A program made the translations under genes and the position numbers. From contig QANU01017900.1 in the NCBI GenBank assembly GCA_003254905.1, positions 62,001 through 126,000 of the forward strand: 64,000 nucleotides of DNA. The letters are read 5' to 3'. The notes beneath the pieces are model-generated. The model saw only the letters and a program-made list of their open reading frames with translations, had not been told where the DNA came from and did not search any database. This stretch comes from Nissolia schottii. Lineage: Eukaryota; Streptophyta; Magnoliopsida; Fabales; Fabaceae. Positions 48,739 through 59,900 of this stretch are shown here, piece after piece; the first letter of the stretch is position 1, and every line of letters starts with the position of its first letter.

Positions 48739-49412
48739 TTCACCTCTAACCCCCAGTCTTTGAGTGGTGCTGGGTAGTTCTATCCTACTCTTCAAGCTTC
48801 CTTCTTGACATTTTTATACAAGACTTTTTAGTCTTACACCTGAGAACAACTATTGTACAACCCTTCGCCATTTCCCTAGTATGTAGCTTTGGTTTAGGCC
48901 ATACAGATTGCAAAATGGTAATGGCAAAGCACTCCTTTGCCTGTGAGTTTAGATAGTGAAGCATCTGCTTCCCTGAAATTGAACGATTTGTGCAGTAAGC
49001 CAGAATTGATTAAACTGATGAAAACCTGAATAGTAGCTTCTGATCATTGGTAAGGATATTGTGTTTTCTTCCCCAATAGGCTGACCTGAAAAAACAGGAA
49101 TCACAACATATACATCTTGCCGATGCTGACTTGGTTCCTTGAATTCTGGCAGTGTTACAAAGATCTAAGTAGCATACTTAACTACCATATCGAGAATCAT
49201 TCTGCAGGCAGATAGGTCGGACATATAATATTAATTACCTTAGGTTGACATTAAATAATAATTCTACACAGCAGCACCAGTATTAATGCAAATATAAAAT
49301 ACAATTTGACTTTCATTTTTGCTTTTAAAATTGGATTTATTTTAAAAATACAGTTTCTTCTTCTTATAAGCTGGTCCTATCCTACCGCAAAGTTTTTTAC
49401 ATCTGAAAGGCA
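48739..49412. other. Spacer between the F-box and ATL genes
   Basis: It holds the F-box 3' UTR and the ATL promoter. No further gene is seen in this ~670-bp stretch. Confidence 0.6.
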
Positions 49413-51867
49413 ATGGGCATCTTAAAGGTCCTTTTTCACTTCCTCATCTTTTTCCCTCTCACATTTGCTTCGCCTGATTGCCGATTTTCTTTCTGTGGCG
49501 GCAACGATAGGTTCCTTATTCGTTTCCCCTTTCAACTAGAAGGCTATCAACGCCCTTATTGTGGCTATCCTGGGTTCAACTTGATTTGTACCAACTATAG
49601 CAGAACAGTTCTAAACCTTCCTAACTCCGGAGGAGAATTCTACGTTCGCAGCATCAGCTATCTCACACAGCAGATGCAAGTCTACGACCCTCATAATTGC
49701 CTCCCCAAACGCCTCCTAAGCCTCAACCTTTCAGACTCTCCCTTCGTGGCCACTTTGAGTCGAAACTACACTATCTTGAGGTGCCCTTCTCAGAACTCAG
49801 GGTCACAGTACATTCCCATAGACTGCCTTAGCAATTCCACTAGTTTTGTATCAGCTATCCCTTCTGTGGACTCGGCCAGTCCATTGCCTGAGTCTTGTAA
49901 TGTTATCGGAAGGCTTTTGGCTCCGGTTTCTGCGCCGTACGCAGGAAGCCTCAGCGATGACCTTGGCCAAAATCTTCAATTAACATGGAATAAGCCTGAC
50001 TGCAGATACTGCGAATCACAAGGGCAAATATGTGGATTAGAGAGCAATACCAGTGATAAAGTTCGTTGTATAGCAGAGTACCAAACAGGTAAAAGATGTT
50101 CTCTGACTCTGATCTTCATGATGCATTCCCATAAGGTAATAGTTTAATCAAAAACTAGATTTGAAGGATTAAATGAAACAAGAAGAAAACCTGCTTAAAC
50201 TTGATGATATTCTTATTCTCACGGGGGCTGTCAATCTTAGGTGCCAACATGGCTTAAGTTACAAGGTATTACTAGAAAAATATTGGTCAATGGTTTAACA
50301 TAATGATAAGCATGGGAATTATTTTTTCGTTAGTTTATAACTGTTGACTTTAGGATTTGATTTGCATGTTGGCATTAAATTAGTGGAAAAACAATGCTTG
50401 GCAATTGCCATCCGTACATATTCTAAGCCAAAAATCGAATTCATTCGTATACTCGGTACTCTTCATTTTTTAACATCAAAGTCAGATTATTAGTAGTCAA
50501 AGCTCTCCAAGCCTAACTCTTACGTCTGTTAACCAAAGCAGCAATAACACGGTATCAAAGTGGTCACTACCTTGAATTAAGTTTACTATTTATTTTAATT
50601 TTACGTTACTAAACATAAAATAAACTTGACTATGTCTCTCTGCCTCTTGCTTTGTTCGTTTTTATTTTTTATTTTTATTTTTTATAATATTTCCTAATAA
50701 ACAAGGTCCTTTAGCATTATCGTTTAATTATTTTTTGGATACCTTAATCATACCGATAAAGGGAGCTCTCAATCAATATAGGTTGAGTATAGTGCTAAGT
50801 CACACTCCTCAAGAGATAATCAAAGTTTAAGATAATGTCAAAAAGGCTAATTTTACATCAATTCAGGAGAGATTGACCTAGTTAAAGACATCTACCATGA
50901 GAAATGATGTTTATATCCCTGATTTTAGATATCGTTTGGTCATTTAGGATTAATATATAAATAATTGGAAATTTTAGTTACGATTTTTTTAAGCTAATGT
51001 GATAAATGTGGCTTAGTAACTAAATGAATGTTTTCATTTAATTCACCTTTAACTAAAATCTATAACTATTAACACATGATTCTCTATACTTACTCATAAG
51101 CAGATTTACCAATAACACAACCTCCATCACAAGTTATTTATACGTGTGTTCACAGTTCACACGTAGGTTCATTAAAAGAGTTTAATTACTGTGAACTAAT
51201 AGTTTAATTTTTTTTTAATTGTCATTCAATTAAATCTTGACACAAAATAAAAATAGTTTACTATTTCACATATTACTTAAAACATTATGCATATAAAATA
51301 ATTTAATTGGATGATATTTTCAATGTATAGCAGTGAGGTTCAGATAATATTATTCTTTCAAAAACAATCTTCAATCTCATACATTATGTCACTTCATTGG
51401 CTTCAATATCCCCAGGTGAACAACCGCGTGGGCTAGTAGCTTTTAGAATCATCACATTATGCATTGTTGGGCCAGCTTCTGCCTTTGCCATTGTGATGGC
51501 ATGCTGCATGTGCTACAAGGACAGAATGGCCCAAGCTGTTGCTTCGGCCCGTAGGCCCACACAAACTGCAGTAGCGCCCCAACCTCCCATCACTGCCACC
51601 ACAATGGGCCTTGACGAGCCCACAATTGAGTCCTACGGGAAGCTAGTGCTTGGGGAGAGTAAAAGGCTTCCTGGGCCCAATGATGGAACTTGCTGGATAT
51701 GCTTGTCGGAGTACAACTCCAAAGAGACCATTAGGTGCATCCCTGATTGCAATCACTGCTTCCATGCTGAATGCATTGATGAGTGGCTACGCATGAATGG
51801 CACGTGCCCTGTTTGCAGAAACACTCCCTCCCCTTCTCCTGTTCATGCTATGTCCACTGAAGTGTGA
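49413..51867 (+). CDS. RING-H2 finger E3 ubiquitin ligase, ATL20/ATL21/ATL22 type
   Basis: Two exons, 49413-50088 and 51416-51867, total 1128 nt, 375 aa, with one 1.3-kb GT-AG intron. A signal peptide (about 1-19, [14 protein letters not shown]) precedes a Cys-rich GUB_WAK_bind-like ectodomain ([27 protein letters not shown]; further CxxC near 200-215). A transmembrane segment spans about 232-259. The RING-H2 at 318-360 has C-x2-C (318, 321), C-x-H-C-F-H-A-x-C (337-345) and the final CPVC (356-359), so all eight zinc ligands are present. The layout, secreted wall-associated-kinase-type ectodomain plus cytosolic RING, defines this ATL subgroup. A membrane E3 ligase role is established for the family. 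The substrate is unknown. Confidence 0.93.
50089..51415 (+). other. Intron of the ATL gene
   Basis: AT-rich, with no recognisable element that I can delimit. The short read-through frame after 50088 is intronic. Confidence 0.7.
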
Positions 51868-53040
51868 ATTTCAGTTATTTAGATGTTTTCTTCGGCATAT
51901 TGCTTCCACAAATAGTGTTAGCTCTATTATCGGTTAATATACTTCTATACATGAAAGAGGTAATGCTTATTTTGCTAATTGAAAGTATAAACATAAGTAC
52001 CTTTGCTCTCTTTCAAAAATTGACTTTCTGATTCATGAAATTGTAAGTCATAACCCAAGTTAACCCTTCAATTCAATATTATTTATATTTTCATTTATTT
52101 GTCACTTTAAATAAAGCTATGACAAAAACTAGGATTGTAAATGCGATTGTAGTATCATTTGGGGTTAAAAAATGATTGTGACAGTATTTATAGGATGAAA
52201 AATCTCAATTGAAATGATAGCTTCATTTGTAATAAAAAAAATATTCTTATATCATCATTTGCAAGTCTCAAGTGTTGCTATTGGTCTCCTTTACAATCCC
52301 ATATGTTATCATAGTCTCATTTAATATGATAAATTAGTAAAAACTTGACGATAATGTAATAATATTGAATTGAATGACAAATTTGACCTGTGACTTATAG
52401 TTTCAATCATTAAAAAGTCTATTTTTAAATTTTAGGGACCAACGTGACTAAGTTTTCACACCAAAATGAGCATTACCCTAATCAAAATCCACACTTATTT
52501 AACCTGAGATCATGTCATATTGATTTAGGTGTCTCTACAGAGAGACTTCATCGTATTTTGTGTAAATCAAATGAATAAGTCAATAGGGTTTGTAGAGAAA
52601 ATATAGAACAATAATGGAGCACAACATACTTGTGAGAATTAATCCCGTAACCCATGATTGATTAAGGGTTAGTTTGTTCTGATCATCTCATTTTATTTAT
52701 TAAACATGTTATATTGCAAAGTGTTCTATTCTACTCTCATAATTTCATTTTCAGGGTTCTATACTCTCAGATTTTGAATCCATCAACTAGTTTACAAAAA
52801 AAACATGGCCTTCTTGCAATGCATAGGAAACCATCACAAGGAATTCTTGCACACTACTTTGTTCACATCGCACATAGAATCGTACGAATTTTTTTTTTTT
52901 TTTACACTAACTAGTTACATTTGCACACAATTGCTGTAGTAGTGTGTTAAATATGCACACCTCAAGTTCTTAGCTTCATCCGAAATCATAGTTGCTCTAG
53001 CTTTTTTTTTCCTTTTGTTTTTGAAACTGCCACACCCCAC
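51868..53040. other. Convergent spacer between the ATL gene (+) and CNGC (-)
   Basis: It contains the 3' UTRs of both genes. The remainder is AT-rich with no gene recognised. Confidence 0.65.
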
Positions 53041-56000
53041 TTAGCTTTTCTGAGTGGTGAAGTCCGGCTCAGCTGGCTTCTGAGGCAGTAGTAGCCTCTG
53101 TGTCTGGGGAGCTCTGCTGCGTTTCCCACTTCTCAAGGGCTTCAATGCATTTGTTGCAAACCTTGATGCATACACAGCGGAGGCAAAGCTTGGTGAGGAT
53201 CCATACCCATCATCGCTCACAAAAGAGGTCAACCTATCTTCTGCTTCGCGCAGCGCCTTCTCGGCCTTCTTCTTCCGGCACCGGCGCCACGCCGCTTGTA
53301 TGAAACACGCGGCCCATGTCTTCCATTGCAGGGAATAGAACCTGAAAGAGGAAACATTTGCGAGATGATCCAACCGATCGATCTACTCTTGGATAGGAAT
53401 TTAAACAAAGAGAGTAAACCTTCGCATTCGCTCGCTCGCCTGCCTCCAGGTCATGGAAATGGTTAGACCGACGTGGAAGGACTAACTTGCATGACCTGGG
53501 GGCGCGACGAACTTGCTCACATGAATGCAATGATGAACACAAGTTATGTCAAGGCTTGCCTGAAAGTGTGCTTGAGTTGTTTGCTGTTGATGAGGCGCCG
53601 GAACTGCGAGGCGACGAACTTCAGGTCTTCAGCCATGAGAGCGAAGGCCTCAACCTCTGACAGAGTCTCCACCGTTCTGGTTGAAATTGGTAGGTTTGTG
53701 GAGGAGGTGGGGTCCAAGGCCCACGTGAGAAGCTCCTCGCCGCAGAAGTCACCGGCCTTGAGCTCAGAGGAGTTGAAGAAACCGGTCCTCCCGCCGTTTG
53801 TGGTGGCGGTGGCGAGGTTCCCGCGCATGATGAAGAGCATTTCGTCCACCGGGTCTCCTTCGCACACAATGTAGCTCTTCTCCGTGTAAAGGACTGGCTT
53901 CAGCCTATCACACATTGCATCCAACAACTGCCTTTTCATCTTCTCAAACATTGGCACCTACACCAACACCAACAACAACATTAAAATTCATCAAGTAATT
54001 CATATATGGTCATGGATGATGGTACTCACTCTTTTGAGCAAATCCAAGCAAAGATGGCGCTTTATGTCCCTTCTCAGATCTTTAGGGAGGTTCCCAATAA
54101 GTGCTTCCTCCTCAACACCCCTGTTCTCTTGCCATTTGTATTGCTCATACCTTCTGATCCTTTGCTTCAAGTGGTCCGGTAGCATCCTGTGGGACATCCA
54201 CCTCTCCGCGTCCCTCCTTTTCACTCTCATCTCTTCAACTCTCACGGTTGTCGACTGCAGATATTTCTGCAAACAGTTTTCCAGACATTGTAGCCTAATG
54301 TGACCGTGGATAAGTATCCAGTAAGATGAGAGACTGTTGTATACTGGTGTCTCGCTAGCTACTATTGAAGAAATTATTGTGTAGTCGTGAAATGTCATGT
54401 TAGATATGTTTCTAATCACGCACACAGGATGGTTAAAATATTTTGGCCTTCACCTTGGGAAGATCTACTTCTTAAAGTTGAAATGCCATTCTGTGTGTGT
54501 GGTCAAGAGCATATCTAACATGACACTTCATGATAACACAAGAATTTCTCTCCATTTTTTATGTCCTAATAATGAAACTCTTACAATAGTCTAAAATAGT
54601 GTAGCCGGGTTCCATTTGAAGGTGTGGAACCAGTTTTTTGGGGTAAGTGTAGTGTGGTCATTTTTTAAAATTAGTCCATTTTTACTAGGGATGTGTATCA
54701 CTCACACCATCACACAAATATATGCAAGACCCTTGTCATGTTATATGATCTCAAGTCAAACACGCAATAGTCCTAACCAAGAATTACATACCTGCATGTT
54801 TCCTATGAGTGATGAGAACAGAACCAGTCCAAAGATGGCAATGAAGATAGCAAAGATATTCTCCCCAATATAAGTACTACACTGGAGATTTTGCCCAAGA
54901 GAACTGCAAAATAAGACAGACATTTATGACATTTGGATGCTTTCACGCCTCATAATCAAATAAAAGGATTTTGTTAACGAGAATGCCCTAAAATATTGGA
55001 TATATAAGCAAAACGTAGGACTTTAACTTTCTAATGACATTAAATGTCTTGGAAACTAAAAGATTTTCTACTTTTGATTCCTTAATCAGTGCTCTTAAAG
55101 CACTCGTTAGTAAGATTATTTGAATAAATTGTACAAATGTCTCCCTCATAAGATTTCACAAAAACCAATGACAAATAAACTAGGAGTAAACATTCAAATT
55201 CATCCCTAGAATTGTTAGTGTTGGTCAAGTTCGTCCTCAAGTTATGAAAATGGTCAAATTAGCCTATGAGGAGAAAGACTAATTTGATCGATGTCGAATA
55301 ACTAACTTGACCAACTTTTATCAATTTTAGTGACTAATATGACTGTTTCAATAACTTGATCGATGCTAATAATTCCATTGACGGATTTAAAGGTTTACTC
55401 GATAAACTCGTGAAAGTTTCAATTCATAAAACATGAATCTTTGCATGTCTAGTCAAGAACAGGATAGATTTTTCGCCAACCTTAGATTGCGAAAACCCCA
55501 CCAAAAGCAGAAGAAGAACTTCCGAGTAAAATCTGCGGATGATTCTACCACACGGGCCTGCAGAGCTTGTTCGAATATCCCAAAGTTGAAAACTGCTGGA
55601 TCTGAGATGCTAGCAGGATCAATATTATAAGGGCAAGAATTAGGACTGCTCAGAATTGATAGAGCATCTTGCATGTAGTATTTTCCACAGCTCAGGTAGG
55701 CATCATTAGAGAATCCAGTATGCTTCAATTGTTTGTGCCAACACCTAACCTCTGACTCCACCGAAAACAGATACCAGAATGCTCCAACCACCTAGTATGC
55801 AACATGCACTTGGTGATCACAAAACTTAGCATTCTATATAGGAACATAGTTAAGGTGATAATAAGTACAATAATGTTTGGTTTTCTAGACACTCATTTTT
55901 GACATTCGGAAAATCGTGTATATATAAATGAAAATTTGAGTTATCTAGTCATCATCACATTTGGAAATAAATAAAGTGAAAATTTCACTTATGTTGCTAG

Positions 56001-58587
56001 TGAATCTGTTCAAGAAAAGAGGCGATGGCTACAATAACCCTTGCATATTATGTGTTAGTGCACTGATAAATTCTCCTAATTGGTGTGTGCGTAAATTTTC
56101 TTAATTTAAAATCTCACTCACATTTGTTGAATAATCCTTAGTTGTGTAAATTACAAGTCATGCCATTGTTAAGAGGATTTTGAATTCAGAAGATTTGTAG
56201 GTTGACAAACAACCAAGAATTTCATTTTTCTTATTGATGAATCTGGCACCTTACCATATACACTACATTTATCATTAACATAAGTGATATCTCCACTTAT
56301 TTATACATGATTTGTTGAATGCTGAAAAAAAATTCTCAACTAAGTAATAAAAATCAACTTACATGACTTGCTAGCATGTAGAGAAAAAGATTGTAAGCAG
56401 CTCCGGCCCATGCTGTCTCAGTTAGTATGCCACTAGTGCTTGTCACTTCTTTGAATAACAGATAGACCCTCAGGAGCCTTGGCACATACTGAGCTATTAT
56501 TGTGTACTTCAACAAATTCTTTGCCACAATTGGAATTGAGCATTTTGGGATTGGCATGATAGCTAAGATGACCATCTAAGAAACACATTAAAATTTTGTT
56601 AAAAACCAACACCAAATTATGTTTATCACATCAAATTGAACTGAAAAAGTTAATACTGATGCCTTCATTTTTTTTATACCATGGCGCTAAAAGGTAACTT
56701 GAAGGAATGTTTTCCTCTATTTATCTAGGGCATTAAACTCATTTCATTGTATTATTATATATTTATTGATTATAAACATCGATGGTTTAAAGGGTGAGTC
56801 TTGGCGCAACAATAATGTATAGCCTTGACTTGGAGGTTACAAGTTCAAATACTAGAAACAGTCTCTTTGCTTGCAGAGGTAAGACTGTGCACATTTACTA
56901 TAGATCACTTAGTCATAAGGGCTCTAATATCATGTTAAGAATCAACTATCTCAAAAACTTAGGGTGTATTTAGTTTCTATGTTCATTTCATATTTCAATA
57001 CCCTGCTTGTGGGATTTTGTAAAGGAAATAGTAAAAATAAAAAATAAATACAAGAAATCGGATTTTATTGTTTTCACTATTTTCTTTACGAAATCCTAAA
57101 ATAGGAAGTTCAAGAAATGGAAACAAGAAATGAACTGAAACCAATCACATCACACCCTTAAGCTAGTAGGAATAAACAATTGAATGATTTTTATATTTAC
57201 GATAGATAAGATAAATACTTGTGGAAGTGGAATAATTGATAAGATGTCAATGATGAACTGAGAACTCAAGTATCGCGTCGCTATGGCGCCAGCGTCATCA
57301 ATTAGCTCACCCCTCCCAAACACGCGCGAAGAAGGCGCGATGAACCCGGTTCGGAACTGGAAAATGATGTGAAGAATGTAGAAGAGATCGAAGAATGTTC
57401 GAAGAACACAGGCAGTGATCTTCAGCTTCTCATCCAAGGCAATGCATTTCCTCATGTCATTGATCACAGGGACATAGAAGAAGAGAGGGTCCACAGATAT
57501 TGCCATGACACATGTGATCACAAAGATTTTGTTCCATTTTTGAAGCAGAGGACCCTGTGGATCAAGAACTTTGTTTATCCAAGTGGTAGCCATTTTTTTT
57601 GTGCTTGGTTTATCACTTGTGGAAGTGCTTGAACTTGATTTGACATTGCTTTTTTGGAATCCGTCAATTGAAAATGAATCCTTCTTCTCTAAACTTGCAG
57701 ATGAATCTGATTTCCAATCCTCAAACCTGCATATAGAAACATAAACTCACTAAGCACATTAATGTGTTTGGTTTTTGAGTTTGGGAGGGTCAGAATCGAT
57801 TCTAGAGCCTCAAAATTGAAAAATTTTCACTTTTAAACGAGTTAAAATTGGTTTTAGGGTGCAGTCTGCTAATGTTCTAAACATGCATTGAGGTATGTAT
57901 ATGTTAAGTTGTGTTTGGTACCATAGACCATAGAAAGGGACAGAGACACGAAGACAAATGCAGAAAATTTTTGTCTTTTTAAACCCAAATTCTGTATCCC
58001 AGACATTAACTTTTTGTCCCGTATATGCCAACATCAACAAGGTACAAAAAAATATAGAAATTTCCTGCCGTGTATCTTTGTCACCTTGCCTTATCCTTAA
58101 TACCAAATGCGGTCTTAGTGTTGACTTCATCTGGCTGGCGTCACCCTAAAGTTTGGTGGGCATGTCTTCTGATACATGGTCTAGTAAGGTGTAGCTTCTT
58201 ATTCTAGATGCAGTTATGATGAAGTTTGTGCTATTATCATCAGTTATAAGAGAATCAGCTTCGACACAATAGTAAAATTGCTGTCTTCTAATCTGGACGT
58301 CAGGGAATTGGATATGTATTATTAATTGTTGTGTGTTGTTCAATTTGTCATAGATTACATTAGACAAACACCTTCTAAATTAGGCAAATTCAATCAATTT
58401 TGTAAGCAAGTAATTATTTTTTTTATTATTATTAACAAAAGTTTAGGTTGAGAAGAAAACTCGTCTCAAATCAAGATTAAACTTCAACAAACAAATTAAA
58501 AAAAAAAAGATAAAACTGTAAAAATATGCAGCTAAGAATAGGTTTTGAGGAAACAAACCTAACAAATTTTTGCCCCTTTTCTGTCAT
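53041..58587 (-). CDS. CNGC1: Cyclic nucleotide-gated ion channel, CNGC1 type (group I)
   Basis: The exons, minus strand, are 58559-58587, 57219-57726, 56363-56575, 55481-55791, 54792-54903, 54030-54266, 53560-53957 and 53041-53341. They total 2109 nt, 702 aa in frame. The protein starts MTEKGQKFVRFEDWKSDSS. S1-S6 fall at about 75-390. The pore segment ends in WWGFRNLSSLGQNL, with GQN at about 357-359 in the filter position. The C-linker runs about 392-470, and the cyclic-nucleotide-binding domain about 471-600 has GDFCGEELLTWALDP (about 539-553), the phosphate-binding cassette and hinge. A calmodulin-binding IQ region, FYSLQWKTWAACFIQAAWRR, lies at about 604-623. Family members are plasma-membrane Ca2+/K+-permeable channels regulated by calmodulin. 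The final intron is GC-AG. Confidence 0.94.
54374..54545 (+). mobile_element. Foldback element, copy B, in a CNGC intron
   Basis: TCATGTTAGATATG (54394-54407) is complementary to CATATCTAACATGA (54510-54523), with wider imperfect pairing out to about 54374 and 54545. Copy A of the same family lies at 20930-21062 in the opposite orientation. It sits wholly inside the intron between 54266 and 54792. Confidence 0.65.
55183..55401. mobile_element. Inverted-repeat DNA element (219 bp) in a CNGC intron
   Basis: The ends GGAGTAAACATTCAAATTC and, from the other side, CGAGTAAACCTTTAAATCC are imperfect inverted repeats continuing for about 45 bp to ATCAAG/GTCAAG. The flanks ATAAACTA (55175-55182) and ATAAACTC (55402-55409) form an 8-bp near-duplicate. 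This is consistent with a hAT- or Mutator-type MITE. Confidence 0.65.
56791..56911 (+). mobile_element. Au-like SINE in a CNGC intron
   Basis: GTGAGTCTTGGCGCAACAAT, then CTTGACTTGGAGGTTACAAG, TTCAAATACTAGAAACAG, TTGCAGAGGTAAGACTGTG and ACTATAGATC follow the order of the plant Au SINE: tRNA-like A box TGGCGCAAC, B box GGTTACAAGTTCAAAT, and the 'GGAAACAGCCTCTTGCAGAGGTAAGGCTG' body. It is diverged and lacks a clear 3' tail. Confidence 0.75.
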
Positions 58588-59900
58588 GATTAAGCAACTT
58601 CCACATCCAGTAAGAAAATTTGAGCTTGAAAAGCACTTTATATACCCAGTACAGTAGAAAATTCAGGCCTGCAAAATGAAAAACACAAGTAAGAAACTTT
58701 CTTTACTTCCACCATTCTGAAGTATGCAGTGCACACTTATCTAGAAAAAAAAGGGTCAATTTTTTTATTTATAAAAAAATAAAATAAAATTATAAAGCCC
58801 CCTTCATTTAAATTCAGGCCTTAAGAATTAAGATTTAGTACGCCAATATTCTTTTGTAACTATAATATAAAGATGCAAAAATATAATTAACACCAACCAG
58901 AAGTCATCAACAACAACTCAGACACTGATTTAAAATTTTCAAGTCAATTAAGTCAATCTCCAACATAAAGTGTACACAATCAAAGTCATGAATGAATTTG
59001 TTAGTAGGACACACCAATTCAAAGAGAGAAAGAAGGAAAAAAAAAAGAAAAAAAAAGAAGGGGGCTTGAACCATACATTGGAACCAAAGATTGAATTATA
59101 AGACCATAAAATGAATCGCATGCTAGAAACTAAATGGTTAGTATTTCATTATAAGAAAAACAGTGTTTTGTGGCAGAATTTGTGGCGAAAAATACATTAT
59201 GTACGGCGGAAAAACAATTTTGCGGTGAAAATCGCGTCGTCGCGCATATGCTTGTAGCAAACATATATATATAAAGCATACAACAAATTACAATATGCAA
59301 CAACTAATTCTGTTGGCTCGGCTACATAAATTAAAGAATGCCATAATATCTTATCATACATACATACATATATAGCATAAAGAAGCGAAAAAAAAAGAAG
59401 GAAATCAACCCATAATAACTTCTCAATCATCTTTGAAACGTATCAAGGAAGAAACCATGAGCTAATTAATTAACTCAAACTCTCTTCTGAAGATAAAATA
59501 AAAAGAACATAGATATATATCAAAGGCTAAACAAATATACAAGGCTTTTGTGTATAATTTGCATGAAGCGGAATGGTTGTAAAGTTTAATTTGTCGTGCT
59601 CTCCAAAAGAAGGAGAAAGAAGAAATTGACAAGAGTAGAAATAATAATTAAGGAAAAGGAAATTAACACCAAAAGTACTTAACTATATGGTTAAGGTTGA
59701 ATGGTTTAATTTGCTCCTTCCACAAAGCTTGAGAGAAACTTTCCAAATAGAGAAGTACTAGCAGCAACCTTCACATTCACATGAGAAAGATGTTCATCAT
59801 GGCCATTTGTGTTCATGCAACAATGAGAGAAGAGATATGGAAAGAAAAGAAAAGAAAGAAAATGATGATATGAGAGTAGAATAGAGGAAGGCACAATTAC
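58588..59900 (-). other. CNGC 5' leader with probable UTR intron
   Basis: An acceptor TTTGCAG followed by GCCTGAATTT lies near 58672, ahead of the ATG at 58587. This points to a 5'-UTR intron whose upstream exon is probably around 59700-59890 (a pyrimidine-rich stretch there follows an ACATATATTCC TATA-like box near 59915). The exact donor is unclear. Confidence 0.45.
59147..59250 (+). mobile_element. CACTA-type transposon end (remnant) in the CNGC leader
   Basis: CATTATAAGAAAAACAGTGT differs by one base from the plant CACTA terminus CACTATAAGAAAAA. It is followed by the subterminal GTGGC(G)AAA words (TGTGGCAGAA, TGTGGCGAAAAA, GCGGTGAAAA) typical of this superfamily. The other end is not found. 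Confidence 0.5.
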
